NCBI RefSeq assembly: GCF_013282665.1
Contig: NZ_CP054041.1
Location: forward strand, 62,001 to 126,000
DNA: 64,000 nt
From: Listeria monocytogenes
GTDB taxonomy: Bacteria; Bacillota; Bacilli; Lactobacillales; Listeriaceae
Direction: 5' to 3'
In this document: positions 46,115 through 60,510 of the stretch, in pieces
Position numbering within the stretch: the first letter of the stretch is position 1
Layout: each line of letters starts with the position of its first letter
Notes under the pieces: generated by a model
Database searches by the model: none
Seen by the model: the letters and a program-made list of their open reading frames with translations, nothing else
What the model was told of the DNA's origin: nothing
Translations under genes and position numbers: made by a program

Positions 46115-47476
46115 TTAATTTAAATGTAGAACAGTCACAGCTTCTATATGTGTTGTCATCGGAAACATATCTACAGGTTGAACTCTTTTAGCTACATAGC
46201 CGCCCTCTGTTAAAATTTTCATATCGCGAGCTAACGTGCCTGGATTACAAGAAACATATACTACTTTCTTTGGTTTCATTGCCAAAATTGTTTCCAACAA
46301 TTTTTCATCGCAACCTTTTCGCGGCGGATCAACTACTAAGACATCTGCTTCAATACCCGCTTTATACCAAGCCGGAATGACCTCTTCTGCTTTACCTGTT
46401 TCAAAAGTTGTATTCGTTAATTCATTGAGCTCTGCATTGGCGCGAGCATCTTGTATCGCTTGATCGACAATTTCTACCCCGTAGACATGCTTAGCTTTTT
46501 TTGCAAGACAAAGGGAAATAGACCCAATACCGCAATAAGCATCAATCACCGTTTCTTTTCCAGTTAATTCAGCCGCATCAATAGCTTGTTGATACAAAAC
46601 TTCTGTTTGGAGCGGATTTACTTGGTAAAAAGAACGTGCTGAGATCGCGAAACGAATACCATGAATCGTATCTTCAATTATATCTTTTCCCCAAAGTGTC
46701 TTCGTACGCTCTCCAAAAATCACATTCGTTTTATGTGGATTAATATTTTGAACAATCGAGGTTAATTCAAGTTGTTCTATCAAATCCTGTACAATTTCAT
46801 TTTTAAAAGGCAAGCGTTCTTTTATGGTTACAAGAACAATCATTAACTGGCCAGTCGTATGCGCAAACCTTGTCATAATATGGCGGATATCGCCTTTTCC
46901 TGTTTTTTCATCGTAAGGTTCAGTTCCATATTTAGCTAAGATTTCACGTGTTTTTTGAACAGCAAAATCCCCTTGTTCATTATGAATTAAACAAGTGGAC
47001 ATATCGATAATGGCATGGCTTCTTTTTTGGTAAAAACCTGCTGTTAACTTCCCATGAACAAATCCTACTGGTACTTGTGATTTATTCCGGTAGCGCCACG
47101 GATTTTCCATGCCTAGCGTTTCTTGTACATCCACATTAAGTTTCCCAATTCGCTTCATCGTTTCTTCCACTTGATTTCGTTTAAACGCAAGCTGACCATC
47201 GTAGCTTAAGTGTTGCAAGCTACAACCGCCACATTTGGAATAAACTGCACATGGAGGTTCTACGCGGTCTGCACTAACCGATTCAATAGTCTCCATCCGA
47301 GCAAAGCCATAATTTTTATTTAGCTTTATTATTTTGGCTGTCACTTTTTCGCCAGGTAGCGTATTTGGAATGAAAAGTGGGTATCCGTCAATTTTGCCAA
47401 CCCCACTGCCGTCATGCGTTAAATCTTCAATAGTAAGTTCAATGGATTGGTTCTTTTTTAAAAGGGATGCTTCCAA
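46115..47476 (-). CDS. 23S rRNA (uracil-C5)-methyltransferase RlmCD/RumA family
   Basis: Enzyme of 453 residues. An N-terminal TRAM domain (about 8-65, ending in YGFARMETI) precedes the Fe-S cysteines (PCAVYSKCGGCSLQH), the SAM site VIDAYCGIGSISLCLA and the catalytic Cys in YVSCNPGT. It makes m5U in 23S rRNA; Listeria has a second homologue elsewhere, so the target base (747, 1939 or both) is not assigned. The start is a TTG in the sequence ACT-TTG, with an AAGGG ribosome site upstream. It begins 24 bases after the gene for a membrane protein. Confidence 0.93.
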   Translation of the reverse strand: MEASLLKKNQSIELTIEDLTHDGSGVGKIDGYPLFIPNTLPGEKVTAKIIKLNKNYGFARMETIESVSADRVEPPCAVYSKCGGCSLQHLSYDGQLAFKRNQVEETMKRIGKLNVDVQETLGMENPWRYRNKSQVPVGFVHGKLTAGFYQKRSHAIIDMSTCLIHNEQGDFAVQKTREILAKYGTEPYDEKTGKGDIRHIMTRFAHTTGQLMIVLVTIKERLPFKNEIVQDLIEQLELTSIVQNINPHKTNVIFGERTKTLWGKDIIEDTIHGIRFAISARSFYQVNPLQTEVLYQQAIDAAELTGKETVIDAYCGIGSISLCLAKKAKHVYGVEIVDQAIQDARANAELNELTNTTFETGKAEEVIPAWYKAGIEADVLVVDPPRKGCDEKLLETILAMKPKKVVYVSCNPGTLARDMKILTEGGYVAKRVQPVDMFPMTTHIEAVTVLHLN

Positions 47477-47499
47477 AGTCCCTTGCCCCTCTCTTTACT

Positions 47500-48255
47500 T
47501 TACTTAATAATGTATTCGATACCGATTGGTTCTTTAATTACTGCTTCTTCTTGCTCTTTAAAAATAAGCATGGTGTTTTTTTGTAACGTAAAATCATAAA
47601 CAAGTGTTTTTGGATAGATAGTGACATTTTTATTCGTCGTTAACTCTTTTGTGTTATCTGTAAGAGTTGTTTCTTCTGGGATTTGACTATTAAAAATCCC
47701 AGCTGCGACTTCAGCATCGTCGCTTGAATAGCTTGTTTTTAGAGAGACTTTGATATCATTGTTTGTTGTTTCTTCAATTTTTACAGGTGTTTTTTCTGTC
47801 TGTACAGAGCGTTCGCCACTTGTAATTTCATAGTTTGCGAATTTTTTCTGGATAGTTGTGGTTGGATAACGATATTTTGTATTAGTAATATACTCAGAAA
47901 CTTTCTTTGCTTCAATACGAAGTCGATATGCTTTAATACCTCTATAACGATTATCAGAAGAAGCTAATTCTTTTAAAATTTCTTCGTTGGTTGTTTCTAA
48001 AATTAAATCTCCATTTGTTGCAATGGTTGTGTTCGTATTAGTTGCAGGGATAGATAAAATGATATTATCTTGTATGGGAACTTGCATTTGATTGTTTATC
48101 CATACTTTATTACTTGCAATTAGCTCTGTTTTACTTACTTTTGGAGCCTGCTCTTCTGCATCCACTTGCCAAAAGAAAAAAACAGCCGCTGCGATAGCAA
48201 TGATAAGAAAGATTATTATCACTGTGAACTTTTTAAAAAGATGTCCACTTGTCAT
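47500..48255 (-). CDS. Hypothetical membrane-anchored extracellular protein
   Basis: Protein of 251 residues. One N-terminal membrane helix (about 11-30) is followed by an extracellular, beta-rich and Thr/Lys/Asn-rich domain, without a lipobox or cell-wall sorting signal. I do not recognise the domain. It is directly upstream of the rlmCD gene with no clear terminator between, so co-transcription is likely. Confidence 0.8.
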   Translation of the reverse strand: MTSGHLFKKFTVIIIFLIIAIAAAVFFFWQVDAEEQAPKVSKTELIASNKVWINNQMQVPIQDNIILSIPATNTNTTIATNGDLILETTNEEILKELASSDNRYRGIKAYRLRIEAKKVSEYITNTKYRYPTTTIQKKFANYEITSGERSVQTEKTPVKIEETTNNDIKVSLKTSYSSDDAEVAAGIFNSQIPEETTLTDNTKELTTNKNVTIYPKTLVYDFTLQKNTMLIFKEQEEAVIKEPIGIEYIIK

Positions 48256-48377
48256 ATCGCATTCACCTCATTTCTTGTCAGAATACCTATTATACTTGTT
48301 TTGCTCAAATAAGACAAATTTCTAACAATAATTACATCCTTTTTACTATGTTGCAATTAGGACATTTAGGCTAAAGA

Positions 48378-48408
48378 AAAAAACTACCAAGCTGGGCAGT
48401 TTTTAGCT
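48378..48408 (-). terminator. Terminator after dgkB
   Basis: AACTGCC pairs with GGTAGTT on the minus strand, ending in seven Ts. It overlaps the stop codon region of dgkB. Confidence 0.65.
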
Positions 48409-49335
48409 ATTTTCTTTTATGAATAAATCAGTTGCAGGGATATCATCCACGCTTGCGAAAAATTCGATATGTTGTCTTAAATTGCGGAATTCCATTGGTG
48501 TTTCCCCGCCAAGCTCTCCGTCAAGATTGATTAACATCTTATCTTCTGAGTTAACAATTACTTTTTCGGATTTCACATAGATAACATTAGGTTCTTTAAT
48601 ATGATCTCCTCGAAGCGCCAGTGTGACTAAACGGATAAATTCGGCTAAATTTACTTTTTTCACGATAATAAGTGAAAATTTACCATCATCTAACTTAGCA
48701 TCTGGGGCGATTTTTTCAAAACCACCGATGGAATTAGTTAATCCTAATAGAAAAAACATCACTTCCCCTTCAAATATGCCTTGATCGTATTCTACTTTTA
48801 CTTTAGTTGCTTTTAAAGAGGGTAACATTTCGATTCCTTTTAAATAATAAGCAAGTTGACCGAGCATTGTTTTTAGACGACTAGGAACATCGTAAGTGAG
48901 TTCAGTTAAACGACCTCCGCCACCTATATTAATAAAATAAGTTTCATTTGCTTTACCAATATCCATTGCTACACTTTGACCAGCTGCTATAATCTTCGTT
49001 GCTTTAATCACGTCTCTAGGTACATGTAAGGCTCTTGCAAAATCATTGGTTGTCCCGGTTGGTATAATCCCTACTTTTGGGCGATATTCTTTTTCGGCAA
49101 TACCGTTAATGACTTCATTAATGGTGCCATCTCCACCAGCTGCTACAACTAAATCAAAGCCGTCTCTTACGGCTTCCTCAGCCGCATGTTTGGCGTCATC
49201 AGGTTCTGCAGTTGTTGCGTGCGCAGATGTTACGTAGCCTGCTTGCTCTAATATCGAAAGGACATCTGCAAGGTTTTTCTTAATAATTTCTCTTCCAGAT
49301 GTGGGATTATAAATAACTCGAGCGTGTTTTTGCAT
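48403..49335 (-). CDS. dgkB: Diacylglycerol kinase (lipid kinase)
   Basis: Lipid kinase of 310 residues that recycles diacylglycerol, released during lipoteichoic acid synthesis, to phosphatidic acid. The DAGK catalytic signature GGDGTINEVINGI is present, together with GIIPTGTTNDFARAL and the NIGGGG loop. The ATG at 49335 follows an AAGGAGAGG ribosome site; an upstream GTG in frame is part of that region. It has its own transcription unit with a terminator on each side. Confidence 0.93.
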   Translation of the reverse strand: MQKHARVIYNPTSGREIIKKNLADVLSILEQAGYVTSAHATTAEPDDAKHAAEEAVRDGFDLVVAAGGDGTINEVINGIAEKEYRPKVGIIPTGTTNDFARALHVPRDVIKATKIIAAGQSVAMDIGKANETYFINIGGGGRLTELTYDVPSRLKTMLGQLAYYLKGIEMLPSLKATKVKVEYDQGIFEGEVMFFLLGLTNSIGGFEKIAPDAKLDDGKFSLIIVKKVNLAEFIRLVTLALRGDHIKEPNVIYVKSEKVIVNSEDKMLINLDGELGGETPMEFRNLRQHIEFFASVDDIPATDLFIKENS

Positions 49336-49439
49336 TATGTTCGTCCTCTCCTTCACTCAAACAGCGTTGTTCAAAAGAAAAGCGCGTTTTGACACATGAT
49401 AGTAATATTATAGCAAATTTAACCATAAATTCCTAATAA

Positions 49440-49474
49440 ATACAAAAGCAGTGAGACAAAATGCCTCACTGCTA
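49440..49474 (-). terminator. Terminator after gatB
   Basis: GCAGTGAG and CTCACTGC form an 8-bp stem on the minus strand, followed by a T-rich stretch. Confidence 0.8.
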
Positions 49475-49480
49475 CATTGT

Positions 49481-50911
49481 TTAACGTTTGTTCATTTCTT
49501 CTAGTAATAATTTATTAACCATTGGTGGATTGGCTTGCCCTTTGGTTGCTTTCATTACTTGACCCACTAAAAATCCAACGGCACGATCCTTCCCATTTTT
49601 AAAGTCGACAATGGATTGCTCATTGTTATCTAGAATTTCACTTATGATAGTGCGTAAAGCTCCCTCGTCGGAAATTTGAACCAGTCCTTTATCTTTTACT
49701 ACTTGCTCTGCATCGCCGCCATTTTGCGCTAATTCGCGGAAAACTTTTTTAGCGATTTTAGAGGAAATAGTGCCTGCTTCGATTAAGTTAATCATGCCAG
49801 CAAGATTTTCTGGAGTTAGTCCTGTTTCATGCAGTTCTTTTTGTTCAGCGTTTAAGTAGGCAGAAACTTCGCCCATTAACCAGTTAGATGCTTGTTTTGC
49901 ATCTGCTCCAGCTGCAAGAGTTGCTTCAAAAAAGTCAGACATTTCTTTTGTTAGCGTAAGAACCATTGCGTCATATGCTGGCAATCCAAGATCATTAATA
50001 TAACGAATTTGGCGTTTATCTGGAAGTTCAGGAATTTCTGCACGAATACGTTCTTTCCAAGCATCATCAATAAATAAATCTACTAAATCTGGTTCAGGGA
50101 AATAACGATAATCGTCCGATCCTTCTTTGATGCGCATCAAAGAGGTTTTTCCAGTTGCTTCTTCAAAACGACGCGTTTCTTGTTCGATAATCCCACCAGA
50201 CTTCAGCACTTCTGCTTGGCGTTTTTCTTCGTATTCGATACCTTTACGTACGTTGTTGAAGGAGTTTAGGTTTTTAAGTTCTGTTTTTACGCCAAATTCT
50301 TCTTGGCCGATTGGACGGATAGAGATATTGGCGTCACAGCGCATCGAACCTTCCTCCATTTTCACATCAGATACGCCAGTGTATTGAATGATAGATTTTA
50401 ATTTTTCTAAGTAGGCATAAGCTTCTTCTGCAGAACGAATGTCTGGTTCTGAAACGATTTCGATTAGTGGCGTTCCTTGACGGTTAATATCCACTAACGA
50501 ATAACCATGAGAAGTATGGGTATTTTTCCCAGCATCTTCTTCTAAATGAAGACGAGTGATACCGATTTTTTTCTTTTTGCCCCCTACTTCGATTTCAATC
50601 CAGCCATGTTCACCGATTGGTTTATCGAATTGGGAAATTTGGTATGCTTTGGGATTATCTGGATAAAAATAGTTTTTGCGATCGAATTTTGTATGTTTAG
50701 CAATTTCACAGTTAATCGCCATGGCTGCTTTCATACCAAATTCCACTGCTCGTTTATTTAAAACTGGTAAAACACCTGGCATACCTAAGTCTACCACGGT
50801 TGTATTTGTATTTGGTTCTGCTCCAAAATGAGCTGGCGCAGAAGAAAATATTTTTGAATTGGTTTTTAACTCTACGTGAACCTCAAGTCCAATAACTGTT
50901 TCAAAATTCAT
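49481..50911 (-). CDS. gatB: Asp-tRNA(Asn)/Glu-tRNA(Gln) amidotransferase subunit B
   Basis: Subunit of 476 residues that phosphorylates misacylated tRNA and couples ammonia from GatA to form Gln-tRNA or Asn-tRNA. N-terminal block [12 protein letters not shown], Zn and active-site blocks [18 protein letters not shown] and LHLEEDAGK, and the C-terminal YqeY-like tail domain are present. It is last in gatCAB, 11 bases after gatA. Confidence 0.97.
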   Translation of the reverse strand: MNFETVIGLEVHVELKTNSKIFSSAPAHFGAEPNTNTTVVDLGMPGVLPVLNKRAVEFGMKAAMAINCEIAKHTKFDRKNYFYPDNPKAYQISQFDKPIGEHGWIEIEVGGKKKKIGITRLHLEEDAGKNTHTSHGYSLVDINRQGTPLIEIVSEPDIRSAEEAYAYLEKLKSIIQYTGVSDVKMEEGSMRCDANISIRPIGQEEFGVKTELKNLNSFNNVRKGIEYEEKRQAEVLKSGGIIEQETRRFEEATGKTSLMRIKEGSDDYRYFPEPDLVDLFIDDAWKERIRAEIPELPDKRQIRYINDLGLPAYDAMVLTLTKEMSDFFEATLAAGADAKQASNWLMGEVSAYLNAEQKELHETGLTPENLAGMINLIEAGTISSKIAKKVFRELAQNGGDAEQVVKDKGLVQISDEGALRTIISEILDNNEQSIVDFKNGKDRAVGFLVGQVMKATKGQANPPMVNKLLLEEMNKR

Positions 50912-50922
50912 TGCTACGCCTC

Positions 50923-52374
50923 CTATAAGTTTGGTTTTTCTTTATGGAATGTTGTTTCTTGTTCAAAAGCATGTGCTACTTTGTAAAGTAAGGATTCTTC
51001 AAAGTAGTTACCGATAATTTGCAAGCCAACTGGTAAACCATCTGAGAATCCACAAGGAACAGAAATAGCTGGCACACCTGCTAAGTTAATCGGAACAGTT
51101 AAAATATCGTTGGAATACATTGTAATTGGATCATTGATCATTCCGTCAATTTTAAAGGCTGTTGTCGGGGAACTAGGTCCGATAATAACATCATAGTTTT
51201 CAAATACATTAACAAAGTCTTGCTTAATTAACGTACGCGCTTGTTGTGCTTTTTTGTAGTAAGCATCGTAGTAACCAGAACTTAACGCATATGTTCCAAG
51301 CATAATACGACGTTTTACTTCATCGCCAAAGCCTTCAGAACGAGTTTTTGTATAAAGTTCTTCTAAGGTAGTTGCGTTTGGAGAACGGTATCCGTAACGA
51401 ACGCCGTCAAAACGAGACAGATTAGAAGAAGCTTCACTGGATGCTAAAATGTAATAACTTGCTACGCCGTATTCAGAATGAGGTAAAGAAACTTCATCCC
51501 AAGTAGCGCCAAGTTTTTCAAGCGTTTTAAGTGCATCTAATACTGCTTGTTTCACACCAGGGTCAACGCCTTCACCAAGATATTCTTTTGGAACACCAAT
51601 GCGTAAGCCTTTAATGTCTCCTGTTAAGCTATCTGAAAAGCGTTCAACTGGTTGGTTGATGGAAGTAGAATCGTTCGCATCTAAACCAGAAATTGCTTCT
51701 AGTAAATACGCATTGTCTTCTACATTTTTAGTAATTGGGCCGATTTGGTCTAAAGAAGACGCAAAGGCAATTAAACCAAAACGAGATACACGGCCATATG
51801 TAGGTTTCATTCCGACCACCCCACAAAAAGCTGCTGGTTGACGAATCGAGCCGCCAGTATCACTACCAAGCGAGAATAATACTTCACCGGCTGCAACTGC
51901 GGATGCACTACCACCTGAAGAGCCACCTGGAACTCTTGATAAATCCCACGGGTTATATGTTTTTTTGAAATACGATGTTTCTGTCGAAGATCCCATCGCA
52001 AATTCATCCATGTTTAATTTTCCGATATTAATTGTTTGCGCGTTTTTCAATTTAGAAACAACGGTTGCATCGTAAATCGGATCGAAGTTTTCTAAAATTT
52101 TACTTGCTGCAGTTGTGCGCAAGTTTTTTGTAACAATATTATCTTTAATCCCGATTGGAAGACCTGCAAGCATATTGTTAGGATCAATGCCAGCATCTCC
52201 AAGTTCTTCTGCGACACCAAATGCTGCTTCTTTATTTAAAGTAATAAAAGAACCAACTTTGCCCTCTACAGATTCAATTCGGTTGAAAGATTCTGATACT
52301 AAATCAAATGGTGAAATCTCTTTTTTTACTAATTTATCATGTAGTTCTTTTACTGAAAAATCAAATAAACCCAA
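50923..52374 (-). CDS. gatA: Asp-tRNA(Asn)/Glu-tRNA(Gln) amidotransferase subunit A
   Basis: Amidase subunit of 483 residues that frees ammonia from glutamine. The Ser-cisSer-Lys triad is visible: Lys77 in GIKDNIVTK, Ser152 in the GGSSGGSAS block and Ser176 in [11 protein letters not shown]. It lies between gatC (23 bases upstream) and gatB. Confidence 0.98.
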   Translation of the reverse strand: MGLFDFSVKELHDKLVKKEISPFDLVSESFNRIESVEGKVGSFITLNKEAAFGVAEELGDAGIDPNNMLAGLPIGIKDNIVTKNLRTTAASKILENFDPIYDATVVSKLKNAQTINIGKLNMDEFAMGSSTETSYFKKTYNPWDLSRVPGGSSGGSASAVAAGEVLFSLGSDTGGSIRQPAAFCGVVGMKPTYGRVSRFGLIAFASSLDQIGPITKNVEDNAYLLEAISGLDANDSTSINQPVERFSDSLTGDIKGLRIGVPKEYLGEGVDPGVKQAVLDALKTLEKLGATWDEVSLPHSEYGVASYYILASSEASSNLSRFDGVRYGYRSPNATTLEELYTKTRSEGFGDEVKRRIMLGTYALSSGYYDAYYKKAQQARTLIKQDFVNVFENYDVIIGPSSPTTAFKIDGMINDPITMYSNDILTVPINLAGVPAISVPCGFSDGLPVGLQIIGNYFEESLLYKVAHAFEQETTFHKEKPNL

Positions 52375-52397
52375 AATATTTTCCCTCCTTAGCCTAT

Positions 52398-52691
52398 TTA
52401 TTGTTCCATAATTGTAGGTACTTTAAACATGCCATCTTGCTCATCTGGCGCATTTTTTAGTACTTCTTTGCGATCTAACCCTTTGGTTGCAACATCTTCA
52501 CGTAATACATTGGATACGTCAATTGCATGGCTGGTAGGTTCTACGTTTGTAGTATCTAAAGTATTTAATTGCTCTACTAGCTCAATAATTTTACCAAGCT
52601 GACCAGCAAAAGCAGTTGCTTCAGTTTCTGATACTTCTAGTTTGGCAAGGTTTGCTACTTTTTCTACGGTTTCTTTTGATATATTTGACAA
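52398..52691 (-). CDS. gatC: Asp-tRNA(Asn)/Glu-tRNA(Gln) amidotransferase subunit C
   Basis: Small subunit of 97 residues that wraps around GatA and GatB to hold the complex together. The N-terminal [18 protein letters not shown] helices and C-terminal LREDV and [12 protein letters not shown] blocks match the family. It is first in gatCAB, with AAGGAGG before its ATG. Confidence 0.96.
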   Translation of the reverse strand: MSNISKETVEKVANLAKLEVSETEATAFAGQLGKIIELVEQLNTLDTTNVEPTSHAIDVSNVLREDVATKGLDRKEVLKNAPDEQDGMFKVPTIMEQ

Positions 52692-52814
52692 AATGCCATC
52701 CTCCTTTTTAGTGTTACTTTCTATGCGGTAGTGCTTCCCTCCTATTAAAAATGGGAAGAACTGTCCTCTCCTGCATAATTATACAACAGGAAAGAACAAT
52801 TCGCATTGTTTTTA

Positions 52815-55948
<3,134 letters not shown>

Positions 55949-55967
55949 TCACCTGCTTTTTCCAAAT

Positions 55968-58163
55968 TTATACTTTTTCAATTGGCGCAAATTCTGCGAG
56001 CAATCGTTTGACGCCAGTTGGGCTCGGGAACGCAATATCTAGTTCCATTCCGCTACCTTCTCCTTTGACACTAACGACTGTTCCTACGCCCCATTTTTTA
56101 TGACTGGCTTTATCGCCAACTGTCCAACCAAGTGTTTCTGCTCCAGAGGATTTATACGCAGTAGTTGTTTTTTGTGGCATACGTGGTTTGGCATATGGCT
56201 TGTCTGCTTTTAATTTATTTTCATTACCTAACTCCAGTAAATCTCGAGGGATTTCTCCAATAAAACGAGATTCTTGGTTAGAGGACGGACGACCATAAAG
56301 CATCCGTGAGTAAGCGCTCGTTAGGAAAAGTTCTTCTTCCGCTCGAGTAATACCAACGTATGCCAGACGACGCTCCTCTTCCATTTCATCTTCCTCATAA
56401 ATCGCTCTGGAATGTGGGAAAATCCCTTCTTCCATACCGACTAAAAAGACAACGGGGAATTCCAGCCCTTTGGCAGAGTGAAGTGTCATCAGTGTGACAG
56501 CTCCGTTTTGTTCTTCGTTATCTTCTTCTAACTTATCCACATCTGCAACAAGTGCTAAATCAGTTAAAAAGGCAATTAACGTTTTATCGTCATTTTCCTT
56601 TTCAAAGTTTTGTGTTACAGATAAAAACTCATCGATATTTTCTAAACGTGTTTGTGCTTCAATGGTTCGTTCGTTTTTTAGCATTGCTCGGTAGCCTGTT
56701 TTTTCAAGGATTTCTTCTACGAGTTCGGTTACGGATAAGAAATCTTGCATTTGTGTGAAGCCGCGAATCAAATCATGGAACGCAACTAAGTCTTTGCTTA
56801 TTTTAGGCGAAATTCCCGCTAGTTCGATGCGGTTAAGGACTTCGAACAAGCTCAAATCATACGTGGTCGCCACATTATTTAGTTTATCTAAAGTGCCTGG
56901 TCCGACGCCGCGTTTTGGTACATTAATGATACGTGTCAAACTAATATCGTCTTCATTATTACTAATCAGACGCAAATATGCCAAAATGTCTTTAATTTCT
57001 TTTCTGTCATAAAACTTCGTGCCGCCGACCATCGTGTACGCCATATTTGACTTCATGAAATATTCTTCCATTACACGGGACTGAGCATTGGTTCTATAAA
57101 GAATTGCAAAATCAGAAAGTGGTCGATTCGAGTTATTTACTTCTTCTTGAATTTTCATAACTACATAGGCTGCTTCTTCTTTTTCCGTTAATGCTTTATG
57201 ATAAAAAATCTTCTTCCCTTCTGCATTGCTAGTCCAAAGATTTTTCGGTTTACGATTACCATTATTTTCGATAACACGGTTGGCAGCTTCTAAAATACGT
57301 TTTGTCGAACGGTAATTCTCTTCTAGCAAAATAGTTTTCGCATTTGGGTAATCTTTTTCGAAGGACATGATGTTACTTATGTCCGCCCCGCGCCAACCAT
57401 AAATAGATTGATCCGAATCACCTACGACACATAAATTTTTGAAACGAGAAGCAAGCTGTTTCACGAGTAAATACTGCGCGTGGTTGGTATCTTGGTACTC
57501 ATCCACGTGAATATACTGGAATTTACGCTGATAATATTCTAAAACATCTGGCACACGTTCAAATAATTGAATGGTGACCATAATTAAATCATCAAAATCG
57601 AGTGCTTGATTTTTCTTAAGTTTCTTCTCGTATTTTTCGTAGACTTCGCCGACCATTTTGTCATAGAAACCACTTGCTTCTTTAATATATTCGCTTGCTG
57701 TTATCAGTTCATTTTTGGCATTACTGATAGAAGCCAAAATCCCCCGTGGCTCAAACTTCTTAGGGTCGACATTCTTTTCTTTCAAAATGCCTTTAATAAC
57801 CGATAATTGGTCACTGCCATCCAAAATGGTAAAATTGCGTTCATAACCAATCCGGTCAATATCACGACGTAAAATCCGTACGCACATGGAGTGAAAGGTG
57901 GAAATCCAAATAGATTCTGCTTCCCCACCCATTAAATTACCAATCCGTGACTTCATTTCACGAGCCGCTTTGTTCGTAAATGTAATCGCTAAAATATTAT
58001 AAGGATTCACGCCACGTTCTCTCACTAAATAAGCTATCCGGTGGGTCAAAACACGTGTTTTCCCACTTCCGGCACCAGCCATAATTAATAAAGGTCCTTC
58101 TGTACTTTCTACTGCTCTTCGTTGTTCCGGATTCAATCCGTCCACTAATTCTTTTGCATTCAA
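55968..58163 (-). CDS. pcrA: ATP-dependent DNA helicase PcrA
   Basis: Superfamily 1 helicase of about 731 residues, essential for repair and plasmid rolling-circle replication. Walker A is [14 protein letters not shown], motif II is VDEYQDTN, motif [13 protein letters not shown], motif [14 protein letters not shown], and the C-terminal Tudor-like domain begins [20 protein letters not shown] immediately touches an ATG (58169), which is too close; the TTG two codons later (58163) has a six-base spacing and is my choice. The two starts differ by two residues. Confidence 0.95.
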   Translation of the reverse strand: MNAKELVDGLNPEQRRAVESTEGPLLIMAGAGSGKTRVLTHRIAYLVRERGVNPYNILAITFTNKAAREMKSRIGNLMGGEAESIWISTFHSMCVRILRRDIDRIGYERNFTILDGSDQLSVIKGILKEKNVDPKKFEPRGILASISNAKNELITASEYIKEASGFYDKMVGEVYEKYEKKLKKNQALDFDDLIMVTIQLFERVPDVLEYYQRKFQYIHVDEYQDTNHAQYLLVKQLASRFKNLCVVGDSDQSIYGWRGADISNIMSFEKDYPNAKTILLEENYRSTKRILEAANRVIENNGNRKPKNLWTSNAEGKKIFYHKALTEKEEAAYVVMKIQEEVNNSNRPLSDFAILYRTNAQSRVMEEYFMKSNMAYTMVGGTKFYDRKEIKDILAYLRLISNNEDDISLTRIINVPKRGVGPGTLDKLNNVATTYDLSLFEVLNRIELAGISPKISKDLVAFHDLIRGFTQMQDFLSVTELVEEILEKTGYRAMLKNERTIEAQTRLENIDEFLSVTQNFEKENDDKTLIAFLTDLALVADVDKLEEDNEEQNGAVTLMTLHSAKGLEFPVVFLVGMEEGIFPHSRAIYEEDEMEEERRLAYVGITRAEEELFLTSAYSRMLYGRPSSNQESRFIGEIPRDLLELGNENKLKADKPYAKPRMPQKTTTAYKSSGAETLGWTVGDKASHKKWGVGTVVSVKGEGSGMELDIAFPSPTGVKRLLAEFAPIEKV

Positions 58164-58227
58164 TTGCATTCTCCTATACACCACCATACAAACATTTGTT
58201 CTTATTTTATCATACTACACTTTATAA

Positions 58228-58905
58228 TCAAACCGTTTTCTTCCTAAAAATAGTTGCGGTTTCTAGTGCTTTTTCTAAATCTTCATAAATAATATTGCCA
58301 ACAATAATCGTATCCGCATATTTTGCCATTTCAGCAGCTTGTTCTTTTGAACGTATTCCGCCCCCGTACCAAAATTTTGTATTATTTAACGCGGCACTTA
58401 CTTTTCTTACAACCTCTGGATCTCCGTACATGCCGCTATATTCGACATAAAAAATGGGCAGATGAAATATATTCTCTGCTAACCGCGCATAGGCAACGAT
58501 ATCTTCGTCCGTTAAATCGGTTTTCGCTTCTGTTAAATGAGCCACTTTTGCATCTTTATTTAAAATAACGTAACCTTCTGCTGTGACTCGCTTCCATGGA
58601 ATAAATGCTCCCATTTCTTTGATTAACTCCTGATGTAAACCGTGTGTCCATTTACTTTTTTCTGTATTCAACACTACTGGAATTAAAAAATGGTCTGCTT
58701 CAGGTAAAATCATAGATTCATTGCTTATTTCAAGGAAAATCGGCAAGTCCGTTTCACCTAATAATTCGTAAAGCTTTTGGACTGCTTCGATTTGTACATT
58801 ATCCGTCCCACCAATAATAAATCCATCGGTTCCAGAATGGACGAGCTTCTTTAGGTCATTCATTGGTAAATTCTTTGCTGGGTCTAACTTGAATAAATGC
58901 TTCAT
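58228..58905 (-). CDS. pcrB: Heptaprenylglyceryl phosphate synthase
   Basis: TIM-barrel prenyltransferase of 225 residues that joins heptaprenyl diphosphate to glycerol-1-phosphate, an unusual archaeal-type lipid step in Bacilli. LDPAKNLP at the N terminus, GGTDNVQIEAV, EYSGMYGDP and WYGGGIRSKEQA are the conserved phosphate-binding blocks. The ATG at 58905 follows GGAGGAGC. First gene of the pcrB-pcrA-ligA-camS operon. Confidence 0.95.
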   Translation of the reverse strand: MKHLFKLDPAKNLPMNDLKKLVHSGTDGFIIGGTDNVQIEAVQKLYELLGETDLPIFLEISNESMILPEADHFLIPVVLNTEKSKWTHGLHQELIKEMGAFIPWKRVTAEGYVILNKDAKVAHLTEAKTDLTDEDIVAYARLAENIFHLPIFYVEYSGMYGDPEVVRKVSAALNNTKFWYGGGIRSKEQAAEMAKYADTIIVGNIIYEDLEKALETATIFRKKTV

Positions 58906-58938
58906 TTGCTCCTCCAAGTCTCTATAATGGGATATCTT

Positions 58939-58947
58939 ATTATAGCA
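58939..58947 (-). promoter_or_regulatory. Extended -10 promoter of the pcrB operon
   Basis: Minus strand TGCTATAAT, an extended -10 element, about 34 bases before the pcrB ATG. No good -35 box, which extended -10 promoters tolerate. Confidence 0.65.
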
Positions 58948-59018
58948 TTAGTTACATTTCATCGCACCCTTACGACCAAAAATTTTAACTTTTTTTAAGC
59001 TTTTTTTCTCAGTTACTG

Positions 59019-59047
59019 TTGGGATAGCTTTTATTTTATGGTATGAT
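59019..59047 (+). promoter_or_regulatory. Promoter of sodium symporter gene
   Basis: -35 TTGGGA (59019-59024) and -10 TATGAT (59042-59047), 17 bases apart. Confidence 0.6.
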
Positions 59048-59111
59048 GAGGAAAATTTGATTTTATTAAGACTTCGGAGTATTTACATAGAAAAAAGGAA
59101 ATGGGGATATT

Positions 59112-60467
59112 ATGCAAGAAAATAGAGAAGAATGGGGCTCAAAAGTCGGATTTATATTAGCATCCGCTGGGTCCGCAATAGGAATTGGTGCGATTTGGAA
59201 ACTGCCTTATGTGGCTGCAACTGCAGGAGGCGGCGCATTTTTCTTATTGTTTTTAGTTTTAACTTTACTCGTTGTAATGCCACTTTTAATTGCAGAATTT
59301 GTGATTGGGCGAGGTTCTGGCGGCGATGCCGTTCAAGCTTATAAAACGCTCGCGCCCGGAACAAAGTGGAATTTACTTGGAAAATTAGGCGTAGTTGGCG
59401 CAAGTATTTTATTTTCATTTTATAGTGTCGTTGGCGGTTGGATTATCACTTACTTAATTAAAACAATTGTCGGCGGGATTGCTGGCGAAAATCAAGCAAG
59501 TCTACTACATGATTTCCAAGTGACGACTGCAAATCCATGGATATCGGTTAGCGCAACGATTCTCTTTATTTTACTGAATGTCATTGTTATTAGCCGTGGC
59601 ATTGTTAGTGGAATTGAAAAAATGAGTAAGTTTATGATGCCAGCTCTTTTTATATTATTTATTATTTTAATTATCAGGTCCTTAACACTACCTGGCGCGA
59701 TGGAAGGTGTCGCATTTTTCTTACGCCCGGATTTTAGTCATTTTACAGCACAAACGGTTCTTATTACGCTTGGCCAGGCCTTCTTTTCACTCAGTGTGGG
59801 GATTTCGGTAATGGTTACCTATAGTTCTTATTTAAATCGTTCGACTAGTTTACCCCAGTCTGCCATTTCGGTTTCGCTCATGAATGTGTTTGTCTCGCTT
59901 CTTGCGGGATTAGCCATTTTCCCGGCAGCATTTTCGTTTAATATTACACCCGATGCGGGACCTGGATTGCTATTCGTTATTTTACCTTCCATTTTTAATC
60001 AAATGCCATTTGGGATGTTCTTCTTTATTATTTTCTTAATTTTATTCTTATTCGCCGCATTAACCTCCAGTTTCTCGATGCTTGAAGCAACGGTTGCACC
60101 ACTGATGAATGCGGGAATTAATCGTAAAAAAGCAAGTCTTTGGATGGGACTCGTGATTGTTTTAATGGCTATTCCAAGTGCGCTAAGTTTTGGCGTTTGG
60201 AGTGATGTCCAGATTTTTGGACTAAGTATTTTTAATGCTGCCGATTATCTTGTGTCGAATATTATCCTGCCAGTTGGTGCTTTATTTATCGCGATTTTTG
60301 TTGGGTATCGTTTACCTCGTGAATTACTTTTAAAAGAATTTACCACAAGCAGTCATGTTGGTAAAAAGGTTTTTATTATTTGGCTCTTTCTCATTAAATA
60401 TATTGCACCAATCGCGATTATCTTTGTCTTCCTTTCCGCAACTGGTTTAATCGACTTTCTGTTTTAA
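59112..60467 (+). CDS. Sodium-dependent neurotransmitter-symporter family (NSS) transporter
   Basis: LeuT-fold sodium symporter of 451 residues. The first helix EEWGSKVGFILASAGSAIGIGAIWKLPYVAATAGGGAFF is the family signature, including the unwound substrate site, and VGGWIITYLIK and EATVAPLMNAG match later helices. It has eleven or twelve helices. It probably imports an amino acid with sodium; the substrate is not predictable. Monocistronic, between the pcrB operon and a convergent small gene. Confidence 0.93.
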   Translation: MQENREEWGSKVGFILASAGSAIGIGAIWKLPYVAATAGGGAFFLLFLVLTLLVVMPLLIAEFVIGRGSGGDAVQAYKTLAPGTKWNLLGKLGVVGASILFSFYSVVGGWIITYLIKTIVGGIAGENQASLLHDFQVTTANPWISVSATILFILLNVIVISRGIVSGIEKMSKFMMPALFILFIILIIRSLTLPGAMEGVAFFLRPDFSHFTAQTVLITLGQAFFSLSVGISVMVTYSSYLNRSTSLPQSAISVSLMNVFVSLLAGLAIFPAAFSFNITPDAGPGLLFVILPSIFNQMPFGMFFFIIFLILFLFAALTSSFSMLEATVAPLMNAGINRKKASLWMGLVIVLMAIPSALSFGVWSDVQIFGLSIFNAADYLVSNIILPVGALFIAIFVGYRLPRELLLKEFTTSSHVGKKVFIIWLFLIKYIAPIAIIFVFLSATGLIDFLF

Positions 60468-60468
60468 C

Positions 60469-60510
60469 AAAAAAGCAATCCGCTAATTTTTTAGCGAGAT
60501 TGCTTTTCTT
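60469..60510. terminator. Bidirectional terminator after NSS transporter
   Basis: AAAAAGCAATC with inner CGCTAA pairs with TTAGCG plus GATTGCTTTT between two convergent genes. Confidence 0.88.
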